Position numbers and translations under genes: made by a program. From Bacteroidia bacterium (GTDB taxonomy: Bacteria; Bacteroidota; Bacteroidia; J057), in assembly GCA_019695295.1 (NCBI GenBank), contig JAIBAH010000006.1, positions 1 to 64,000 of the forward strand: a stretch of 64,000 nucleotides of DNA, written 5' to 3'. Under the pieces are notes generated by a model, which saw only the letters and a list, made by a program, of their open reading frames with translations, was not told where the DNA came from and did not search any database. Below, in pieces: positions 61,401-64,000 of the stretch (position 1 is the first letter of the stretch; every line of letters begins with the position of its first letter).

Positions 61401-63343
61401 ACATTTCTCTGAAAATAATTTCCTCTGAGTTTCAGGTTACAGGAGCTTGCGTGTATTCCGCCCCCTGCCGAAGCCCAGTTTTCATCAAACTCAGAGTTCA
61501 GAATCGTAAGATAGGGATATGAAGTGGGAATACCAGAAGTACCTGAAACATAAATCGCACCTCCAGCTCTTCCCGGAGCAGAACAATAGTTTCTTCTGAA
61601 CTTACAGCCCGAAATCAAAGTATTGGAACTCAGGTTCAGGCGAATTGCGCCCCCGGTGGGTCCGTCAGAATAGTTGCTCAGGAAATTGGAGTTGGTAAGA
61701 TTCAGGGTAACGTTATCTCCACAATAAATAGCGCCGCCGTCACCGGCAAGGCCAAAGGCTCTGTTATCATAGAATGAGCATCCGCTAAACTTCAGGATTG
61801 TTTTATTGGTTTGCGGAGAGGTTCCGGTAGTAACGGCATAAATTGCGCCTCCGTCTCCACCCGTAGCGCCAGGCCGGTAATTACAGGAAAATGTAGAATT
61901 TATGAAATTTATTTTGGAGTCAGTGATATCCAGCCCCCCGTTGGGATTATTAGACCATTCACAGTTTTTAATTTCAGCCCATTCTACATTGGTAAACGTA
62001 GTAGCTTTTACCTGCAAGGTTCCAAACACCTTTACATCATCCATCTGAAATCCCAGAATGGGCGTAGCAGGCGTACCCGTAATATTAAAGGAGCAATCCG
62101 GAGATTTATTAAAATTAGTAAGCCTCAGATTTCGGATTGTGTCGTTTTGGCCTTCTACATTTAAAAAACCAACACTGGCACCCGAATTTCTGTCAAAAAT
62201 ACAATAGTTCCCATCGATTGTAACACAGTTGGTACTAAGTGTGGGGGCGGTTGAACCCGATACTGAAGTTGGGTAATATGCGTCCTGAAAACGAAGAATC
62301 GCATTTCCACCTGCAGCATTAATGGCCGTAATTACACCCAAAAAGGTCTGCCAGGGTCTGTTGGGATTATTGATTTCCGCTGAAGCATCGGAGCCGGTAA
62401 ACGACAGGAAGTAGATATTCCGGTTCGAACAGTCCGCTCCGGCATTAATCGTATGAGAAGTAGTATTACTATTTACCGTACCGGAGGACAGCCCTCCTGT
62501 CAGATTGGAACTCGGTGCTGAAGCGGTATTCGTTACACTTCCGATTGCTGCGGGTTTTACTCTTACGGTGAACTGTATTGTAGTAATACCTCCGGCAGGT
62601 ATATCACCGAGGGTAACCCGGATACTGTCATGAGTGGTTGTATTTCCTTTATTGACAACAAAACTGCCGTTATAATTCTGAGCAACAACCACGCTATTAT
62701 TTGCCGCTATATCTACTTTGGTAATATCGAGTGCATCCCTGATTACCGTCGAATTAGCTGTAGCCGTTCCGGTATTGGATACGGTAAGCATGTATCTGAT
62801 TAATCCTGTTTTATTCACACTCCCCGGAGAAACGTCTGTAATCCCTGTTTTTACAACACTTAACGCAGGAATCGCACTGATAGAATTGGACGTTGAGGCA
62901 GTCGCTGCGCCGGCGTTCAGGTTTGCGGTGTGTGCAACGGTACCTGTACCGGAAAAATTAGCTGGTACTTTAATCATAAAGGAATAAACAAGCGATTCGC
63001 CGGGAAGCAGATTGAAGCCACTTATAAGGATAGCATTCGTAATCGTAGCAGGAACAGAGCATGTAAGGCTTGTACCTCCTACGGTCAGACTGTTGGGGAC
63101 AAAGACTGCCGGTGTGCCCGGAACCGGGTCCGAAATCGAAACTCCTGTCATTACAGAAGTTGTATTATTGGTTGCCGTTACAGTATAGGCAATCACGTCA
63201 CCGGCCTTAAGCGTTCCGGTATGTGATTTTGTGATAGAAATCGTTTGAGAATATACCTCTGAAAAAGAGAGCAAAAACAAGACAAAGAATAATTTTTGAA
63301 TAGAATACACAGCGTAACGAATACGCTTAATCTTTAATTCCAT
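58460..63343 (-). CDS. Giant T9SS-exported surface protein with DUF11 and beta-helix domains
   Basis: 1627 residues. The signal peptide ends near 32 (FFVLFLLSFSEVYSQ). Two DUF11-type repeats follow (about 33-160 and 165-300; AGDVIAYTVTATNNT, TGLIRYMLTVSNTG). A right-handed beta-helix spans about 310-720, with recurrent GGAIY turns near 499, 536, 564 and 594, as in polymorphic membrane proteins and pectate-lyase-like adhesins. A LamG/lectin-like region (about 790-1010), Ig-like segments and an SdrD-B-like module near 1318 (ISGTVYNDPDGG) come next. The C-terminus is a T9SS type A sorting domain near 1550 (LYLYPNPS, ending GIYMVTWDDGETQLNHKWVI). It should be exported and attached to the outer surface, probably as an adhesin. 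Single-gene. Confidence 0.88.
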   Translation of the reverse strand: MELKIKRIRYAVYSIQKLFFVLFLLSFSEVYSQTISITKSHTGTLKAGDVIAYTVTATNNTTSVMTGVSISDPVPGTPAVFVPNSLTVGGTSLTCSVPATITNAILISGFNLLPGESLVYSFMIKVPANFSGTGTVAHTANLNAGAATASTSNSISAIPALSVVKTGITDVSPGSVNKTGLIRYMLTVSNTGTATANSTVIRDALDITKVDIAANNSVVVAQNYNGSFVVNKGNTTTHDSIRVTLGDIPAGGITTIQFTVRVKPAAIGSVTNTASAPSSNLTGGLSSGTVNSNTTSHTINAGADCSNRNIYFLSFTGSDASAEINNPNRPWQTFLGVITAINAAGGNAILRFQDAYYPTSVSGSTAPTLSTNCVTIDGNYCIFDRNSGASVGFLNVEGQNDTIRNLRLTNFNKSPDCSFNITGTPATPILGFQMDDVKVFGTLQVKATTFTNVEWAEIKNCEWSNNPNGGLDITDSKINFINSTFSCNYRPGATGGDGGAIYAVTTGTSPQTNKTILKFSGCSFYDNRAFGLAGDGGAIYCGDNVTLNLTNSNFLSNYSDGPTGGAIRLNLSSNTLISGCKFRRNYCSAPGRAGGAIYVSGTSGIPTSYPYLTILNSEFDENWASAGGGIHASSCNLKLRGNYFQRNVANSGTSLPASGSGAGAAIYLSEHSYTNFNFVHLTGANPNITPPPALPGNTQVQYMGTDSTMWVYNGTTYIRQLAAVRDSFVNNILADNPNLNIGGSAIYTGDVNGSSQNLGVNLYGTGNSIPSRIFANLGVSSSVTGNGHLNDWTEWNLFNQPTDLSGYTLGNTQLAPASGTTTITGNSLQINMPNGSGSGVRYATTTSLFSNLASGNIKGWAINLGQSSPNTARRTFFILSCSESNPASPTASGYAVRFRFGTSIELVRFSGGITAATSPTIIQIGSAFSYTGFGPLALLVTFNPTSKEFKFYYSDNSSITGFGRDPRPVKTSTIGVGANPGGTYAANATVAVSGVDDITGTSLPFTGFLLASTATSNAVTTVDDFWMGEFSAPVTAYAYTEPAIPASCPVNPTSTSNCITFSDIGKISLSGCKFMNTYTGDFAAATPVQLQPGQTMTAIVSNFFPVNSPANVYQWRYLVVNPSGVIVQVVTPASHTNVTNTPITPSFSPVVSGTYSVYGYYFNSVSTTAPTPGTTLVALMLNECGSLSNNAATFVVLNPIVETITASCAQNGINSCPDRYFGTVSITGGYPEYASINGLTVPPYIIGADKTYVPAAYTNEMTGWVEYGVPANYINSYIPGNSFGVKTEDDGNCTTYPFPLDLAAFATPTNCSISISGTVYNDPDGGNIDGTGINNPNGVQLYAYLVSGSGTACVVQTVAVNPDGTYSFTGNFAPNTYSVYLSTQSSLSPGSVTMPDVTLPTSSGFSWIHTAEGQTAAGDGSTNGIINSVVVGSTDNISNVNFAIQPPVVFPVVLSHFKGVLENEKSLLFWETQMELNLSHFEVEYSTDALLFESIGSVEATAVSGYDQQYRFIHHTPLPGNNYYRIKMIDTDGSFEYSSVVVLRINISNELYLYPNPSVLTSTLEHPVSAGKTTISIRDVKGQVVKTYSVDENVSRTLLEVKGLEKGIYMVTWDDGETQLNHKWVIY

Positions 63344-63612
63344 AATAATGAATTTACAATTGATTATTTAAATAACGCGATATTAAAAGTCGAGAAAATA
63401 TTACCTTACAAATATCTGCAATTAACTTCAATTTCAAAAATCAATATATTCTGATTTTTAGAAGTCAAAGACCATTTACTATTGTTTGTTACTTAAATTT
63501 TTACTAATGAATCGTTTACCTGCAGAAACGAGCATATGAATGATTTCACTTAATTTATTCATCTGTTATATTTTGTTGATTCATTATATGCAGGTATTTT
63601 TATGAATATAAA
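63344..63612. other. AT-rich divergent intergenic region
   Basis: About 270 bp between divergent genes. I see no gene or repeat, and no clear promoter for the T9SS gene. Confidence 0.35.
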
Positions 63613-63641
63613 TTTGCATACGAGTATTTTTTCTATCTTTG
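63613..63641 (+). promoter_or_regulatory. Promoter of the right-edge gene
   Basis: TTTG (63613-63616), 17-nt spacer, TATCTTTG (63634-63641, consensus). The start site is near 63647, about 20 nt before ATG 63668. Confidence 0.55.
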
Positions 63642-63667
63642 GAAGAACTTTTATGATTTAATAAAAT

Positions 63668-64000
63668 ATGCATGCAAAATCAGATTTATTCAATCTCATA
63701 AAAAGCCTCACAAAAACAGAAAAGGCTTACTTCAAAAAATACACCTCCATTCACAGTGATAGTGAAAAGGCTTATCTGACGCTTTTTGACTTAATCCATG
63801 AGCAGGATGTTTATGACGAGGAGCTACTCAAAAAAACCATTCAGCATAAGGGAATCAGAGACCATTTTTCTGTTCATAAAAACTACCTTTACAAGGTACT
63901 GATGAGAAGTCTTGCCAATTATATCAAAACACATAGCCATAACTTCAGGCTGGAAGAAATGATTCTTGAAATAGAAGTACTCCTTTCCAAAAACCTTTTC
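63668..64000 (+). CDS. Bacteroidota-specific hypothetical protein (partial, runs off the end)
   Basis: 111 codons, open at the right edge. The start reads MHAKSDLFNLIKSLTKTEKAYFKKY, followed by YLTLFDLIHEQDVYDEELLKK, then FSVHKNYLYKVLMRSLANY. This matches the N-terminus of a large uncharacterised Bacteroidota family (L-x-x-L-I-K-S-L-x-K-x-EK-x-x-F, L-x-V-x-K-x-YLY-x-x-[IL]-L) whose full proteins are about 400-550 residues of helical, TPR-like repeats. The function is unknown. The promoter just upstream supports the ATG. Confidence 0.7.
   Translation, partial: MHAKSDLFNLIKSLTKTEKAYFKKYTSIHSDSEKAYLTLFDLIHEQDVYDEELLKKTIQHKGIRDHFSVHKNYLYKVLMRSLANYIKTHSHNFRLEEMILEIEVLLSKNLF

Overview
This 64 kb window is bacterial chromosome from a member of the Bacteroidota (order not resolvable from the sequence). 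Three things support this. Many intergenic regions carry the Bacteroidota promoter pair TTTG (-33) and TAnnTTTG (-7), spaced 19-20 nt. Two products end in type IX secretion (T9SS type A) sorting domains. The gene content is typical of the phylum: RqcH/NFACT, SAM hydroxide adenosyltransferase, DUF2851, an exonuclease/GIY-YIG fusion, LytS/LytTR regulators, and signal-peptide beta-barrel proteins. Shine-Dalgarno sequences are mostly absent, and several genes start with TTG.

Layout. 1-10 kb: tail of a CPBP-like membrane protease, tRNA-Leu(UAA), a PcfJ-domain protein, RqcH, a SirB1-like protein, RecA, a DUF6915-like protein and ClpC. 10-22.5 kb: a surface vWA protein whose T9SS tail lies in another frame, SAM hydrolase, phoH-queE (overlapping), tag-glycosyltransferase, envelope proteins, a lipoprotein, DUF2851 and a HAD phosphatase. 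22.5-29.1 kb: a compact unit with a LytS-type kinase, a LytTR regulator, and a TolC / membrane-fusion / FtsX permease / ATPase efflux system, with a likely LytTR operator (two 11-bp repeats, 21 bp apart) between regulator and exporter. 29.1-38.1 kb is accessory: a roughly 1-kb tandem array with 21-bp periodicity organised into 63-bp higher-order units, a 36-bp sequence repeated exactly at both ends of the 8-kb efflux segment, orphan and broken small genes, palindromic elements, IS-end-like repeats, and a two-gene class 2 OLD nuclease/UvrD helicase (Gabija-type) defence module of visibly lower G+C. 38-64 kb returns to core content: M14 peptidase, envelope proteins, DNA polymerase III delta', a second PcfJ protein, SMR transporter, methyltransferase, penicillin-acylase-like hydrolase with a histidine kinase, exonuclease/GIY-YIG protein, orphan CysN, ECF sigma factor with a likely anti-sigma partner, cdsA split by one missing base, glutamate dehydrogenase, a 1627-residue T9SS beta-helix surface protein, and the start of a Bacteroidota-specific unknown gene.

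The best leads for something undescribed are the 21/63-bp hierarchical repeat with its conserved 36-bp terminus (also present alone 8 kb away), the Gabija-type module with the unknown genes beside it, and a pair of palindromes whose stems differ in sequence but keep pairing. All functional calls come from reading motifs by eye; no database search was run.
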